Shown: positions 9,224-19,174 of the stretch, in pieces | Position numbering within the stretch: the first letter of the stretch is position 1 | Layout of the letters: each line of letters begins with the position of its first letter | Origin: Nitrosomonas ureae | Lineage (GTDB): Bacteria > Pseudomonadota > Gammaproteobacteria > Burkholderiales > Nitrosomonadaceae | NCBI RefSeq assembly: GCF_900108305.1 | Contig: NZ_FNUX01000002.1 | Coordinates: 62,001 to 126,000, forward strand | Length of the DNA stretch: 64,000 nt | Direction of reading: 5' to 3' | Translations under genes and position numbers: made by a program | Notes under the pieces: generated by a model | Told to the model about the DNA's origin: nothing | Seen by the model: only the letters and a program-made list of their open reading frames with translations | Database searches by the model: none

Positions 9224-10180
9224 TTATTTCCAGCCCTCGGCAGACACCAAAGCAGCCAGAATTTCGTCCGCGCCTTGTTTAATTAGCTTTTGCGCCAATT
9301 GTTGCCCCATTGCAATACCGGTTTCAGGTTTACCATCTAAAGCTCCGCTCACTATGCGCTTACCATCGGGCTGAGCAACGAATCCACGGAGCCGGAGTTT
9401 ATCGTCGTCAATTTCAGCAAATGCTCCGAGTGGCACCTGGCAGCTACCTCCCAGTACACGACTCATCGAACGCTCAGCTTCAACGCAATAAGCAGTTGCC
9501 TGGTGGTGTAGTGGTTGCATAAGCTGGACCAGATCCATGCGATCGGCTCTGCATTCGATTCCTAAAGCGCCTTGTCCAACCGCAGGCAAGCTTTGTTCAG
9601 GATTAAGTAGAGCTGTAATGCGATTGGAGAGTTCAAGCCGTTTTAAACCGGCGGCAGCCAGAATAATTGCTGCATATTGATCTTCATCGAGTTTGCGTAA
9701 CCGGGTCTGAACATTCCCTCGCAATGGTTGTACTTGAAGTAGCGGAAAATGTGCACGTAATTGGCTTTCGCGTCGCAAACTGGATGTGCCGACGATACTG
9801 CCGGCGGGCAGCGCATCCAAGCTGGCATAGTGATTGGAAACAAACGCATCACGCGGATCTTCTCGCTCAGTTATGGCAGCTAGCTTGAATCCTTCTGGAA
9901 CATTCATGGGCATGTCTTTCATGGAATGTACCGCAATATCAGCGCGACCATCTTCCAGAGCTTGTTCAAGCTCCTTAATAAACAGGCCTTTTCCGCCAAT
10001 CTTGGATAATGACTGATCCAGTATTTGATCACCGCGCGTTGTCATACCAAGTATGCTGATTTCAGTTTGCGGGTATAATCCGCTTAAGCATTTCTGAATG
10101 AACTTGGCTTGCCACATAGCAAGTAAGCTTTCTCGTGAAGCAATGATGATTTTCTTGGGAAATAAAAATGAATTGGGCAT
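9224..10180 (-). CDS. hemC: Hydroxymethylbilane synthase (porphobilinogen deaminase)
   Basis: 318 residues. It polymerises four porphobilinogen units on a dipyrromethane cofactor. The cofactor-binding cysteine is C247 in [11 protein letters not shown], the catalytic aspartate D89 in HSMKDMP, and the substrate-binding arginines lie in [10 protein letters not shown] and [11 protein letters not shown]. It is the first gene of a hemC-hemD-hemY set on the minus strand and diverges from ppc, with 124 nt between the starts. Confidence 0.96.
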   Translation of the reverse strand: MPNSFLFPKKIIIASRESLLAMWQAKFIQKCLSGLYPQTEISILGMTTRGDQILDQSLSKIGGKGLFIKELEQALEDGRADIAVHSMKDMPMNVPEGFKLAAITEREDPRDAFVSNHYASLDALPAGSIVGTSSLRRESQLRAHFPLLQVQPLRGNVQTRLRKLDEDQYAAIILAAAGLKRLELSNRITALLNPEQSLPAVGQGALGIECRADRMDLVQLMQPLHHQATAYCVEAERSMSRVLGGSCQVPLGAFAEIDDDKLRLRGFVAQPDGKRIVSGALDGKPETGIAMGQQLAQKLIKQGADEILAALVSAEGWK

Positions 10181-10213
10181 TAATAATATAAAATGAAAAA
10201 ATTACAAAAAATT

Positions 10214-10232
10214 CCTACTGATAATCATTTTA
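10214..10232. promoter_or_regulatory. Possible Fur-like site between hemC and ppc
   Basis: The bases around GATAATCATT match the classical 19-bp Fur consensus at about 14 of 19 positions by eye. The site sits 34 nt upstream of the hemC start and 73 nt upstream of ppc. Iron control of heme synthesis would be sensible, but the match is partial and the region is AT-rich, so chance is a real alternative. Confidence 0.25.
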
Positions 10233-10304
10233 ACATGGCCGACCCTGACTTGGCGTGCCGGTAATGGATACTAGTTTCATTTTTTATAGTGGATGTAGAA
10301 CGTA

Positions 10305-13100
10305 ATGAATGATGTTGATTCAGAGAATTATGATATTAATAAGTTAGTCAATGATAAAGATTTGCCATTGCGCGAGGATATTCGTTTCCTTGGACGTATG
10401 CTGGGTGACACGGTACGTGAGCAAGAGGGAGATAAGGCTTTTGAGCTGGTGGAAAATATACGTAAAACAGCGATTCGTTTCCATCGGGAGCAAGATCCCG
10501 CTGCGCGGCATGAGCTGGAAGCAATACTCAAGCAATTAAGCGATAAGGATTCATTGCCAGTCGTTCGGGCGTTTAGCTATTTCTCACTGCTTTCCAATAT
10601 TGCGGAAGATGTGCATCATAACCGGCGGCGGCGGGCTCACCTGCGCGCCGGCTCAACGCCGCAGGCAGGAAGTGTGACCTTGGCGCTTGAGCGTGTATTG
10701 GAAAGCAGTAGTAATGCACGCATAATCCTTGCCGATTTTTTCAAGAAAGCGATCGTTTCTCCAGTTCTGACAGCACACCCAACCGAAGTACAGCGTAGAA
10801 GCATACTGGACTGTCAATTGGCCATTGAGCGTTTGTTAAAAGAACGGGCCTGGATTGAGCTGACTCCGAATGAATTGCGCCATAACGAAGAAAATCAACG
10901 CGCTACAATTGAAATTTTGTGGCAAACGCGCATGTTACGCCCGACTCGCTTGTCCGTTTATGATGAGATTGAAAATGGTTTGGCGTACTACAGTTATACC
11001 TTTCTAAGTGAAATTCCATACATATACGCAAAAATCGAAGATCTGCTCGAGCGGCGACTGGCTGGCGATATTCCATTGGTGACTTCATTCCTGCGAATTG
11101 GAAGCTGGATTGGCGGTGACCGGGATGGCAATCCTTTTGTCACACATGAAGTTATGCTGCGAGCTATGGAGCGGCAATCAGCCGTGGCACTGGAATATTA
11201 TATGGATGCTGTGCAAAAAATTGGCCGTTCCATGAGTCTGACCGAACGTTTGGTAGAAGTCAGTGACGAAGTCAAAAAATTGCTTGCTACCGCTCCGGAT
11301 ATTCCTAATCGATCCGATGAGCCTTATCGGCGAATATTTTTGAGCATTGGCGCCCGTTTAGTTGCCACTGCAAAAAAATTCGGACATCAAGTTTTGCAGC
11401 TTAGTACGGAAGAAACCAAAGAACCCTATGCTAATAGCGCTGAATTTGTACACGATCTTGAAGCAATCATTCAATCCCTGAAGCAGCATAAATCTTCTTG
11501 GGTGGCGCGTGGTGCATTACGTAACTTGCGGCGAGCTGCCGATGTGTTTGGTTTTCATCTTGCACCTCTGGATATGCGTCAACATAGCAAAATCCATGAA
11601 CAAGTCGTAAGCGAGTTATTTGAATATTATACGGGTCACAAGGATTACCGGCAACTGAGTGAGGAAAAGCGTATCGATTGGTTGCTATTAGAAATTAATC
11701 GGCTGCATCCATTATTGACTATTCCTTCGGAGTTCTCGGAAACAACGCAATCCGAATTGCGCATTTTGCAGTGTGCGGCTGAAATTCATCGGCGTTTCGG
11801 ACGTGCAGCAATGCCGAATTACATTATTTCCATGACAACCGGGGTGATCAATATACTGGAAGTAGCATACTTGTTGCGTCAGGTGGATTTGCTGCAAACC
11901 GGGGAAAATCCCCAATTGAATCTTAATATCATCCCATTGTTTGAAACAATCTCTGACTTGCAAAGTTGCGGCAAAGTTATGGATCAATTATTTTCATTAC
12001 CGTACTACCGCAAGCTTTTGAGTTCAATGGGTAATGTTCAGGAAGTGATGCTGGGGTATTCCGATAGCAATAAGGATGGTGGATTTATCGCCTCAAATTG
12101 GGAGATTTATAAGGCGGAAATTGAATTGACCAAGGTTTTTGCTAAGCATCAGATTGGATTGCGTCTATTTCATGGCCGTGGCGGCACAGTGGGGCGTGGC
12201 GGTGGTCCAAGCTATCAGAGTATCCTGGCACAACCTCCTGGTAGTGTAAATGGTCAAATACGAGTAACCGAACAGGGCGAAGTTATCAGTAGTAAATACA
12301 CTGAGCCCGAAATTGGACGCCGTAACCTTGAAACTTTAGTGGCCGCAACGATGGAGGCAACCTTGCTGGGGCACGATTCAATCGGTAGAAATGCAGACAG
12401 ATATTATCCTGCGATGAATAAACTTGCTGCGATTTCTTTTGCAGCCTATCAAGATCTGGTTTTCGGAACTACGGGATTCAAGCAGTTTTTTCTGGAATCA
12501 ACACCCATCCGGGAAATGGCAGGCTTACACATAGGCAGCCGGCCTCCCTCGCGCACAAATTCTGATGATATTGAAGATTTACGTGCAATTCCATGGGTAT
12601 TCAGCTGGAGCCAGAGTCGGATGATGTTGCCTGGCTGGTATGGCTTCGGGCATGCAGTGGAAACATTTGTGAATCAGGAAGATCAAAACGGACAGGGGTT
12701 GGCGTTACTGCAAGAAATGTACCTGAAATGGCCCTTTATGCAAACGCTGTTGTCGAATATGGATATGGTGCTGGCTAAGACAGATATGGGTATTGCCTCA
12801 CGCTATGCCGAATTGGTTAATGATGTTGCGCTGCGTGAGCAGATTTTTGCACGCATCCAGGAAGAGCGCGCGAGAAGTGAGAAATGGCTATTTGCGATCA
12901 CTGGTAATGTCTTGCTGCTGCAAGACAATCCAACATTGGCGCGCAGCATCCGCAATAGAATCCCTTATATCGATCCGCTCAATCATTTGCAGGTGGAATT
13001 GCTCCGCCGCTACCGATCTGGCGAAGATAGCGAAGAAGTTAAACGCTCTATTCATCTTACCATCAACGGTGTAACAGCAGGATTGCGCAATAGCGGTTAG
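10305..13100 (+). CDS. ppc: Phosphoenolpyruvate carboxylase
   Basis: 931 residues, full length. It carboxylates PEP to oxaloacetate and replenishes the TCA cycle, important in an autotroph. Motifs seen: TAHPTEVQRRS with catalytic H158, the second active-site signature near GYSDSNKDGGF, and LFHGRGGTVGRGGGP with the catalytic arginine. The C-terminus ends RNSG, close to the usual RNTG. It is transcribed divergently from hemC. ATG 10305 is taken as the start, without a strong ribosome-binding site. Confidence 0.97.
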   Translation: MNDVDSENYDINKLVNDKDLPLREDIRFLGRMLGDTVREQEGDKAFELVENIRKTAIRFHREQDPAARHELEAILKQLSDKDSLPVVRAFSYFSLLSNIAEDVHHNRRRRAHLRAGSTPQAGSVTLALERVLESSSNARIILADFFKKAIVSPVLTAHPTEVQRRSILDCQLAIERLLKERAWIELTPNELRHNEENQRATIEILWQTRMLRPTRLSVYDEIENGLAYYSYTFLSEIPYIYAKIEDLLERRLAGDIPLVTSFLRIGSWIGGDRDGNPFVTHEVMLRAMERQSAVALEYYMDAVQKIGRSMSLTERLVEVSDEVKKLLATAPDIPNRSDEPYRRIFLSIGARLVATAKKFGHQVLQLSTEETKEPYANSAEFVHDLEAIIQSLKQHKSSWVARGALRNLRRAADVFGFHLAPLDMRQHSKIHEQVVSELFEYYTGHKDYRQLSEEKRIDWLLLEINRLHPLLTIPSEFSETTQSELRILQCAAEIHRRFGRAAMPNYIISMTTGVINILEVAYLLRQVDLLQTGENPQLNLNIIPLFETISDLQSCGKVMDQLFSLPYYRKLLSSMGNVQEVMLGYSDSNKDGGFIASNWEIYKAEIELTKVFAKHQIGLRLFHGRGGTVGRGGGPSYQSILAQPPGSVNGQIRVTEQGEVISSKYTEPEIGRRNLETLVAATMEATLLGHDSIGRNADRYYPAMNKLAAISFAAYQDLVFGTTGFKQFFLESTPIREMAGLHIGSRPPSRTNSDDIEDLRAIPWVFSWSQSRMMLPGWYGFGHAVETFVNQEDQNGQGLALLQEMYLKWPFMQTLLSNMDMVLAKTDMGIASRYAELVNDVALREQIFARIQEERARSEKWLFAITGNVLLLQDNPTLARSIRNRIPYIDPLNHLQVELLRRYRSGEDSEEVKRSIHLTINGVTAGLRNSG

Positions 13101-13159
13101 CGGCAAAATTTTATGACATGCTTGTTCTTGTGAGTGCACGGTAGGAGGCTCTGGTACCA

Positions 13160-14464
13160 ATGAAGCAATTCTTTTTTGTAATACTCATGCTGTTTGTCTT
13201 TTATTCCCAATGGGCATTAGCTTCGCTACCCATTCAGTTCTGGCAGGCTTCTTCCGGTGCGCGCGTATATTTTGTGGAAAATCATGATCTCCCGATACTG
13301 GATGTTAGTGTCGAATTTGCAGCGGGTAGCAGCATGGATATTCCCAGTCAATCAGGTTGTGCCAGTCTGGTGCAGCAGCTGCTCAGTCTGGGGGCGGGCG
13401 GTTTTTCTGAGGATCAAATTGCCACTGCGTTAGCCGATGTGGGAGCGCAGACTAGAAGTCATTTTGATCGGGATCGCGCTGGCATCGTTTTACGTACTCT
13501 GAGTAGTGAACGAGAACGCAAGCAAGCTCTGGATGTATTTGCACGAATTATTCAATTTCCGGAATTTCCGCAAGCTATCTTATCGAGGGAAAAAGAGCGA
13601 ACTATTTCAAGTATAAAAGAATCCAGCACTAAACCGGATTATATCGCCGAACGTGAATTAATGAAGATGCTGTACGGCAATCATCCCTATGGATTCAATG
13701 AACAAGGTGAAGTCGAGACGCTCAGCAAATTACAGCGGGAAGATTTGCTAGCTTTTTATCGCGCTCATTATGTAGCAGAGGGGGCTGTGATAGCGATTAT
13801 CGGTGATGTAACCCGATTGGAGGCGGCGGCAATTGCAGAAAAATTGACTGAAAGCCTGCCTTCAACCGGACAATCAAGGAATGTTCCACCCGTCGCAATT
13901 CCTGTGACAGGAATAAAAAGATTGCCGCATCCTGCTGCACAAAGTCACATCCAGCTGGCTTATCCTGGATTGCGCCGAAGCGACCCCGACTATTTTCCCC
14001 TGCTAGTTGGAAATCATATCCTAGGAGGTGGAGGGTTTGTTTCACGTCTGATGGAAGAAGTACGTCAACAACGTGGTTTGGCTTATAGTGTTTACAGTTT
14101 CTTTGCGCCATATAAAGAACAAGGACCGTTTCAAATTGGCTTGCAAACAAAAAAAGAACAATCAGAAGAAGCGCTTGCTTTAACCCAGAAAGTACTTAAA
14201 GATTTTGTATTGAATGGTCCGACGGAAAAAGAACTGGTAGCAGCTAAACAAAATATTATTGGTGGCTTTCCGTTGCGGATTGACAGTAACAGCAAAATAT
14301 TAGGTTTCCTATCCGTAATTGGTTTTTATCAATTGCCACTTACTTATATGACAGATTATCTGGTAGCCGTTGAGGCGGTAACTACCGAGCAAATCCGGCA
14401 AGCATTTCAGCGGCGAATTCAACCCGATGGCATGGTCGCCGTAATTGCCGGAGCGATGGAGTAA
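13160..14464 (+). CDS. M16-family (insulinase-like) peptidase homologue, apparently non-catalytic
   Basis: 434 residues with a signal peptide of about 21 residues (hydrophobic core then ALAS), so probably periplasmic. Two M16 domains are visible. The position of the zinc-binding HxxEH is occupied by SGCASLVQQLL, with no histidine pair, so the protein should be unable to bind catalytic zinc. In many betaproteobacteria such a subunit is encoded just after an active M16 partner. Here the upstream gene is ppc, so no partner is adjacent. A good ribosome-binding site (TAGGAGG) precedes ATG 13160. rsmD follows after 12 nt. Confidence 0.85.
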   Translation: MKQFFFVILMLFVFYSQWALASLPIQFWQASSGARVYFVENHDLPILDVSVEFAAGSSMDIPSQSGCASLVQQLLSLGAGGFSEDQIATALADVGAQTRSHFDRDRAGIVLRTLSSERERKQALDVFARIIQFPEFPQAILSREKERTISSIKESSTKPDYIAERELMKMLYGNHPYGFNEQGEVETLSKLQREDLLAFYRAHYVAEGAVIAIIGDVTRLEAAAIAEKLTESLPSTGQSRNVPPVAIPVTGIKRLPHPAAQSHIQLAYPGLRRSDPDYFPLLVGNHILGGGGFVSRLMEEVRQQRGLAYSVYSFFAPYKEQGPFQIGLQTKKEQSEEALALTQKVLKDFVLNGPTEKELVAAKQNIIGGFPLRIDSNSKILGFLSVIGFYQLPLTYMTDYLVAVEAVTTEQIRQAFQRRIQPDGMVAVIAGAME

Positions 14465-14476
14465 AGAATTTTCGGT

Positions 14477-15031
14477 ATGACGTTAATGCAGGGAAAAATC
14501 CGTATCATCGGTGGTCAGTGGCGCAGCCGTTTGTTGACATTTCCGGAGCATCCTGATTTAAGACCTACCGCCAATAGAGTGCGTGAAACCGTCTTTAACT
14601 GGTTGGAGCAGGATTTAAGCGGTTTGCGTTGCCTCGACCTGTTTGCAGGCAGCGGTGCATTAGGCTTCGAGGCTGCGTCACGTGGTGCAGCACACGTGGT
14701 TATGGTTGATAATGATGTGCAAGTATATAAGGCACTGAGAGAAAATAAAGAGAAGTTGCAAGCGATGCAGGTTGAACCGCTTCTGATGAATGCGCTGGAT
14801 TTTATGAAATCTGATATACGTAAATTTGATGTCATTTTTCTTGATCCGCCTTACCGTCTTGATTTACTTCCTCAATTAATGTTACTGCTGCCGTCACATC
14901 TTGAAGAGGATGGGCTGGTTTATTCTGAAGCCAGAGATGCATGGAATCTGGATAAGCAATGGAAGGTACATCGCAGCGCAAAGACGGGAGCTGTTCGTTA
15001 CCAACTGCTGGAGTTCGTACATTATGGATAA
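14477..15031 (+). CDS. rsmD: 16S rRNA (guanine966-N2)-methyltransferase RsmD
   Basis: 184 residues. The SAM-binding loop is [10 protein letters not shown] (54-63) and the catalytic motif IV is DPPY (122-125), as expected for RsmD, which methylates G966 of 16S rRNA during 30S assembly. It overlaps the start of coaD by 8 nt. The rsmD-coaD pairing is widely conserved in bacteria and supports the call. Confidence 0.94.
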   Translation: MTLMQGKIRIIGGQWRSRLLTFPEHPDLRPTANRVRETVFNWLEQDLSGLRCLDLFAGSGALGFEAASRGAAHVVMVDNDVQVYKALRENKEKLQAMQVEPLLMNALDFMKSDIRKFDVIFLDPPYRLDLLPQLMLLLPSHLEEDGLVYSEARDAWNLDKQWKVHRSAKTGAVRYQLLEFVHYG

Positions 15032-15503
15032 AGCGATCTATCCCGGTACGTTTGATCCAATAACCCGCGGGCATGAGGATTTAGTTAGACGTGCTTCACG
15101 TTTGTTTGATCAGATTGTTGTGGCAATCGCTGTAAGCAGCAGCAAAAAACCTTTTTTTACCTTGGAAGAAAGGGTGGAAATGGCACAGGAGGTTCTCTCA
15201 GACTGCTCCAATGTGAAGGTTATGGCGTTTTCTGGTTTATTGATGAATTTTTTGCAACAACAAAGGTCACGGATAATTGTGCGCGGCTTGCGTGCAGCTT
15301 CGGATTTTGAATATGAATTCCAGATGGCCGGGATGAATCGCGAGTTATATCCTGATGTGGAGACTTTATTCATGACTCCATCAGAGCAGTATATGTTTGT
15401 TTCTGCAACCATCGTGCGTGAAATCGCATCGCTTGGCGGGAATGCCGATACGTTCGTACATCCACTGGTCGCAAAAAAACTGAGCGAGAAACTAACCCAA
15501 TAA
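15024..15503 (+). CDS. coaD: Phosphopantetheine adenylyltransferase
   Basis: 159 residues from ATG 15024, the standard length; a longer in-frame extension upstream to 14901 lies inside rsmD and is not credible. It transfers AMP from ATP to 4'-phosphopantetheine, the penultimate step of CoA synthesis. The nucleotidyltransferase motif [11 protein letters not shown] is at residues 7-17, and VSATIVRE provides the second ATP-binding motif. The 8-nt overlap with rsmD implies translational coupling. The following enzyme of the pathway, coaE, lies at 2051-2650. Confidence 0.95.
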   Translation: MDKAIYPGTFDPITRGHEDLVRRASRLFDQIVVAIAVSSSKKPFFTLEERVEMAQEVLSDCSNVKVMAFSGLLMNFLQQQRSRIIVRGLRAASDFEYEFQMAGMNRELYPDVETLFMTPSEQYMFVSATIVREIASLGGNADTFVHPLVAKKLSEKLTQ

Positions 15504-15517
15504 TTGTGAGAATATAG

Positions 15518-15778
<261 letters not shown>

Positions 15779-15875
15779 AGTTTTCTCTTGAATTGAATCA
15801 TGCTTTTTTGAGAAATCAGCCAATTTTCTCCGTTTAATCATTAGTGCAATACGAATGATCTTCGTTTAATCTTTG

Positions 15876-15919
15876 CGTTGCCAACTGGCACCATCATTTG
15901 ATGATTCCAGTTGGCAACG
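15876..15919. repeat. Long perfect inverted repeat (13-bp arms) after the ferredoxin gene
   Basis: CGTTGCCAACTGG (15876-15888) and CCAGTTGGCAACG (15907-15919) are exact reverse complements. The 18-nt loop itself holds a smaller inverted repeat, ATCAT-TTG-ATGAT (15893-15905). No T-run follows on either strand, so a standard intrinsic terminator is not clear. It could end the coaD-fdx transcript, bind a dimeric protein, or be one copy of a dispersed repeat. Confidence 0.7.
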
Positions 15920-16001
15920 TGCGTGGTTGCGCAGAAGCAGCCACCCTAATGTTCACAACAGAGTTAAAATTTGCGCTAATTTAAATTTTTCTGAGACTTA
16001 A

Positions 16002-16844
16002 ATGGATCCATGCACAATAGTTACTAACGTTCGATCTATTTTTTCCTTACCGGATGTTGTGTTTCGCATTAATGATTTGATTAATTCGGAGGAAGCAACA
16101 AATACGGAATTAGAACGCATTATCTCAAGTGATCCTGCACTAACGGCAAAACTGTTGAAGTTCGCAAACAGTACCTATTTTGGTTTCTCCGGAAAAATTG
16201 AAACCGTTATGAAAGCCATTTCCATCATCGGACATAAAGAATTACGCAATCTGGTAATTGCATCATCAGTAACTACAACTTTTAAAGGAATTCCACCTGA
16301 TCTGGTCAATATGGATACATTCTGGAACCACAGCATTACGAGTGGGGTAACTGCGCGCCTATTGGCGTCAAGTGTGGATAGTCGAGAGCGTTTTTTCATT
16401 GCAGGATTGTTGCATGACGTTGGGAGATTAATTCTTTTCAATCAGTTTCCGAAAGAATCCGCAAAGGTATTGAATTGCTTGAATCAGGGTGAGGATGCTG
16501 CGATACAGGAAGAGCGAAAGATTTTTGGTTTTACGCATGCGCAATTAGGCGCCGAACTTTTAAAACAATGGAAACTACCCTCTAATATATGGAAAATGGT
16601 CGAGTATCAATCTGATCCCATGAGAAGTGGAGAACATCAATCCGATGCCAATACACTTTGTGCGGCCATAAGTATCGCTAACTATATCCAGCCTTGCACT
16701 AATCAACAACTAAACCTCGAAACAGCTATATCAGATCGTGCTCTTAAAACCTGGAGTTATCTGGGCTTGACAGCAGAAATTGTAGAATCGGTTATTACGG
16801 TAGCTAAATTACAAGTCATTGAAGTATTCAATGCTATCCATTAA
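16002..16844 (+). CDS. HDOD-domain protein
   Basis: 280 residues, mostly one HDOD domain, a catalytically inactive relative of the HD phosphohydrolases used in bacterial signalling. Seen: LLKFANSTYFGFSGKIETV (around 53-71) and the LLHDVGRLILF segment (about 142-152) typical of the family. No receiver or membrane segment is present. The next gene also encodes an HDOD protein, suggesting a functional pair. There is no evident ribosome-binding site before ATG 16002. The precise role is unknown. Confidence 0.85.
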   Translation: MDPCTIVTNVRSIFSLPDVVFRINDLINSEEATNTELERIISSDPALTAKLLKFANSTYFGFSGKIETVMKAISIIGHKELRNLVIASSVTTTFKGIPPDLVNMDTFWNHSITSGVTARLLASSVDSRERFFIAGLLHDVGRLILFNQFPKESAKVLNCLNQGEDAAIQEERKIFGFTHAQLGAELLKQWKLPSNIWKMVEYQSDPMRSGEHQSDANTLCAAISIANYIQPCTNQQLNLETAISDRALKTWSYLGLTAEIVESVITVAKLQVIEVFNAIH

Positions 16845-17013
16845 CTGTCAATCTGAAAGCATATGCTCCTCAGTCAATCCATATTCTCATGCCTTGTATT
16901 ATTATTTCTTTCATTACATAAGCTTGTGATGTTTTACAAAAACTCAACTCGTTCTAATTTCGGACGATAAGCAAATGCATACAGAATAACGCAAAGTTAT
17001 AGAGGGAAATAGA

Positions 17014-18255
17014 ATGGAAGTTTATCTTGGTAGATTGCCAATTCTGGATAGCAAGCAAAATTTAGTGGCATTTGAGCTTTTATTTCGTTCCAATCAAAAT
17101 AACGGTGTAGAGGTTACCGATAATTCCGCTGCTTCAGCCAATGTCATCATTGATACCTACGGTCAGCTAGGTATAGAAAATGTGATAGGCAAACGGCGCG
17201 GATTCATTAAGGTTGATACTAAGCTATTGATGAATGACGTAATTTTCATGCTTCCAAAGAAACATGTCGTGCTTGAAATTTTGAAAAGTGTAGAAATTAA
17301 TGATGAAATCATACAACGCTGTTCATTCTTAAAGCAAAAAGGCTATCAATTGGCACTTTCTAATGTCGTTCAACTGGATCAACGGCTTGAACGCATAATG
17401 CCGCTTATCAATATAGTTAAAATTAATATTACTGCATTAAACCAGAACAATCTTCACGATCTTATAAATAAGCTAAAACGCTGGCCTTTGTTATTACTGG
17501 CTGAGAAAGTTGAAAGCAAGGAAACCGCCAGAAAATGTATTGCGTTGAACTTTCAGATGCTGCAAGGCTTTTATTTTGCAAAACCAGAAATTATCTCGGG
17601 AAAACGCATTGATCCTTCGAAACTATCTCTATTGAAGCTATTGCTGTTAGTGGTTAAAGACGGCGAAGTAACTGAAATTGAGAACGAGCTTAAGTTTCAA
17701 CCCGGCTTAAGCTATAACCTGCTGCGTATGGTAAATTCCGCTGCGAGCGGTTTGCCAAGTACGATTAATTCTATCAAGCGGGCCATTATGATTATTGGCC
17801 GGAAACAGCTTCAGCGCTGGATACAGATATTGCTCTATGCCGCTAAGCAAAGGGATGGCGGCGCATCGGATGCGTTAATGCAGACAGCGACCGTACGTGG
17901 CAGATTATTGGAATCAATCGCCATTGCAGATCGTCCGCATGATAAAAATCATCAGGATCGGGCCTTTATGGTAGGGGTTTTATCATTACTCGATACGTTG
18001 CTTGGGATGGAAATGTCCGAGCTTGTAAGCACGCTCAGTATCCAAAAGGATATGGGCGAAGCTCTTTTGACCCGAAGGGGCTATTTGGGTCATCAACTGG
18101 AGTTAATCGAGGCTCATGAAAAAGGCGAATATGAAACGGTTTCATGCATGTTGTCGGAGATGGGATTTATCAACATGGATGAATTCATTAAGATGGAATT
18201 AGAAGCTACCGTGTGGGCCAATCGAATCAAGGATGCGGTCAATCAGTCCACCTAG
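17014..18255 (+). CDS. EAL-HDOD signalling protein with degenerate EAL domain
   Basis: 413 residues: an N-terminal EAL-like domain (about 1-200) and a C-terminal HDOD domain (about 205-400), the YuxH-type architecture. Residues for c-di-GMP hydrolysis look lost: the EAL triplet region reads FELLFR, the DDFG region reads SNVV, and KxD reads KIN. AEKVES and LQGFYFAKP still mark the fold. It is therefore likely to act as a protein-interaction or sensing module, not a phosphodiesterase. GAGGG upstream of ATG 17014 is a plausible ribosome-binding site. The gap to the HDOD gene upstream is 169 nt. Confidence 0.88.
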   Translation: MEVYLGRLPILDSKQNLVAFELLFRSNQNNGVEVTDNSAASANVIIDTYGQLGIENVIGKRRGFIKVDTKLLMNDVIFMLPKKHVVLEILKSVEINDEIIQRCSFLKQKGYQLALSNVVQLDQRLERIMPLINIVKINITALNQNNLHDLINKLKRWPLLLLAEKVESKETARKCIALNFQMLQGFYFAKPEIISGKRIDPSKLSLLKLLLLVVKDGEVTEIENELKFQPGLSYNLLRMVNSAASGLPSTINSIKRAIMIIGRKQLQRWIQILLYAAKQRDGGASDALMQTATVRGRLLESIAIADRPHDKNHQDRAFMVGVLSLLDTLLGMEMSELVSTLSIQKDMGEALLTRRGYLGHQLELIEAHEKGEYETVSCMLSEMGFINMDEFIKMELEATVWANRIKDAVNQST

Positions 18256-18466
18256 AATCGTATCCAATCTTGCAGGGATATTTGAGAAATGTTCTGTTTC
18301 TTTGAGAAAGCTTTTGCTAGCAGATTGTGTTATTAGTTGCGCCTGCCCGGAGCCGCCGGCTTAAATGGCGAGATCGGCGTTTTTTCCACCAGATATAGAC
18401 TGAGGTATGCTGATTTTCATGGAGTCCAAAGTTTCATAAAATGGAAACATGAAATGGAGGATGGAG

Positions 18467-18709
18467 ATGAAATTACCCCGCACACAATATAGTCAGAAAT
18501 TTAGGGAGCAATCAGTTAAATTTTTCAAAGAAAGTGGATTAACTTTGGTTGAGGCAGCAAAACGGCTGTCTTTATCGAAAGGAACATTAAAGAATTGGGT
18601 TTATGCTGACAAACGAGGAGAACTCGCATTGGTTGGGAAACATCAATTTGTCACCAGCACAATTTACGCAGCAATACTATGCCAATCTACTGGCTGCTTA
18701 AATCGATGA
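18467..18709 (+). pseudogene. IS3-family OrfA-type transposase remnant (truncated)
   Basis: From ATG 18467, after a GGAGGATGGAG stretch, about 60 codons encode the helix-turn-helix part of an IS3-type OrfA (QYSQKFREQSVKFF, then EAAKRLSLSKGTLKNWV). Homology appears to stop near residue 62 (KHQF); the remaining 19 residues are unrelated and the leucine-zipper part is missing. No orfB follows and I could not recognise terminal inverted repeats. This is a decayed insertion sequence fragment. Confidence 0.75.
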
Positions 18710-19174
18710 ACTCCATTTTTGACAACACATATCAAATTGAATTGAGGTATATTTTATTCAGTTCTGGCCTGGATAGGCGCTTTTTAGCAAGCATCACATT
18801 TTTCTTGACATCCTGAATCATCCACAATTTCTACGAGTCACAGTAGGCGCTCAGAATATCTTCATGTCAAGATGAAAGAATTCATCATAACTGCATGATA
18901 AATATTGCATAATTATATTTATCCACTTATTGATGAATTTAGAAGAACCTTTAAAAATATTTAAGCCAGCCAGTTAGATAAGGATTTATTCACAAAGTTA
19001 TCCACAGAAACTGTGCGTAACAGAAGAAGCTTTATTACAAATCAGAAATAATTCGAAAGGCGATAGCCCAAGATGGAAATTTTCGTTTTAGCATGGGATT
19101 CATATTACCCATAAAGTTACTCGCATTTCGAATGCAGGAAGCGAGAAATCCACATCTGGATTGTGTCTGCCTAT
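18710..19174. other. Gene-free AT-rich stretch with DnaA-box-like sites and short repeats
   Basis: No credible ORF. It holds DnaA-box-like 9-mers: TCATCCACA at 18818, TTATCCACT at 18919, and a tight cluster at 18986-19020. It also holds a 9-bp inverted repeat TCTTGACAT (18803-18811) / ATGTCAAGA (18864-18872), and TAGGCGCT twice, near 18774 and 18845. The genes on both sides point towards it, unlike a typical origin of replication. Confidence 0.6.
18986..19020. promoter_or_regulatory. Cluster of DnaA-box-like 9-mers
   Basis: TTATTCACA (18986-18994) and TTATCCACA (18998-19006) both match the DnaA-box consensus TTATNCACA exactly. TGTGCGTAA (19012-19020) is an inverted copy with one mismatch. 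Three sites in 35 bp next to AT-rich DNA are more than background would suggest. It could be a DnaA titration or regulatory site, or a relic of a mobile replicon. Confidence 0.5.

Noticed and set aside
18890-18925. A dif recombination site in the AT-rich gap
   Set aside because: The short palindromic AT sequence does not match the XerC/XerD arms of known dif sites.
18710-19174. Chromosome replication origin
   Set aside because: DnaA-box-like sites are present, but neighbouring genes converge on the region and no dnaA, gidA or parAB gene is near.
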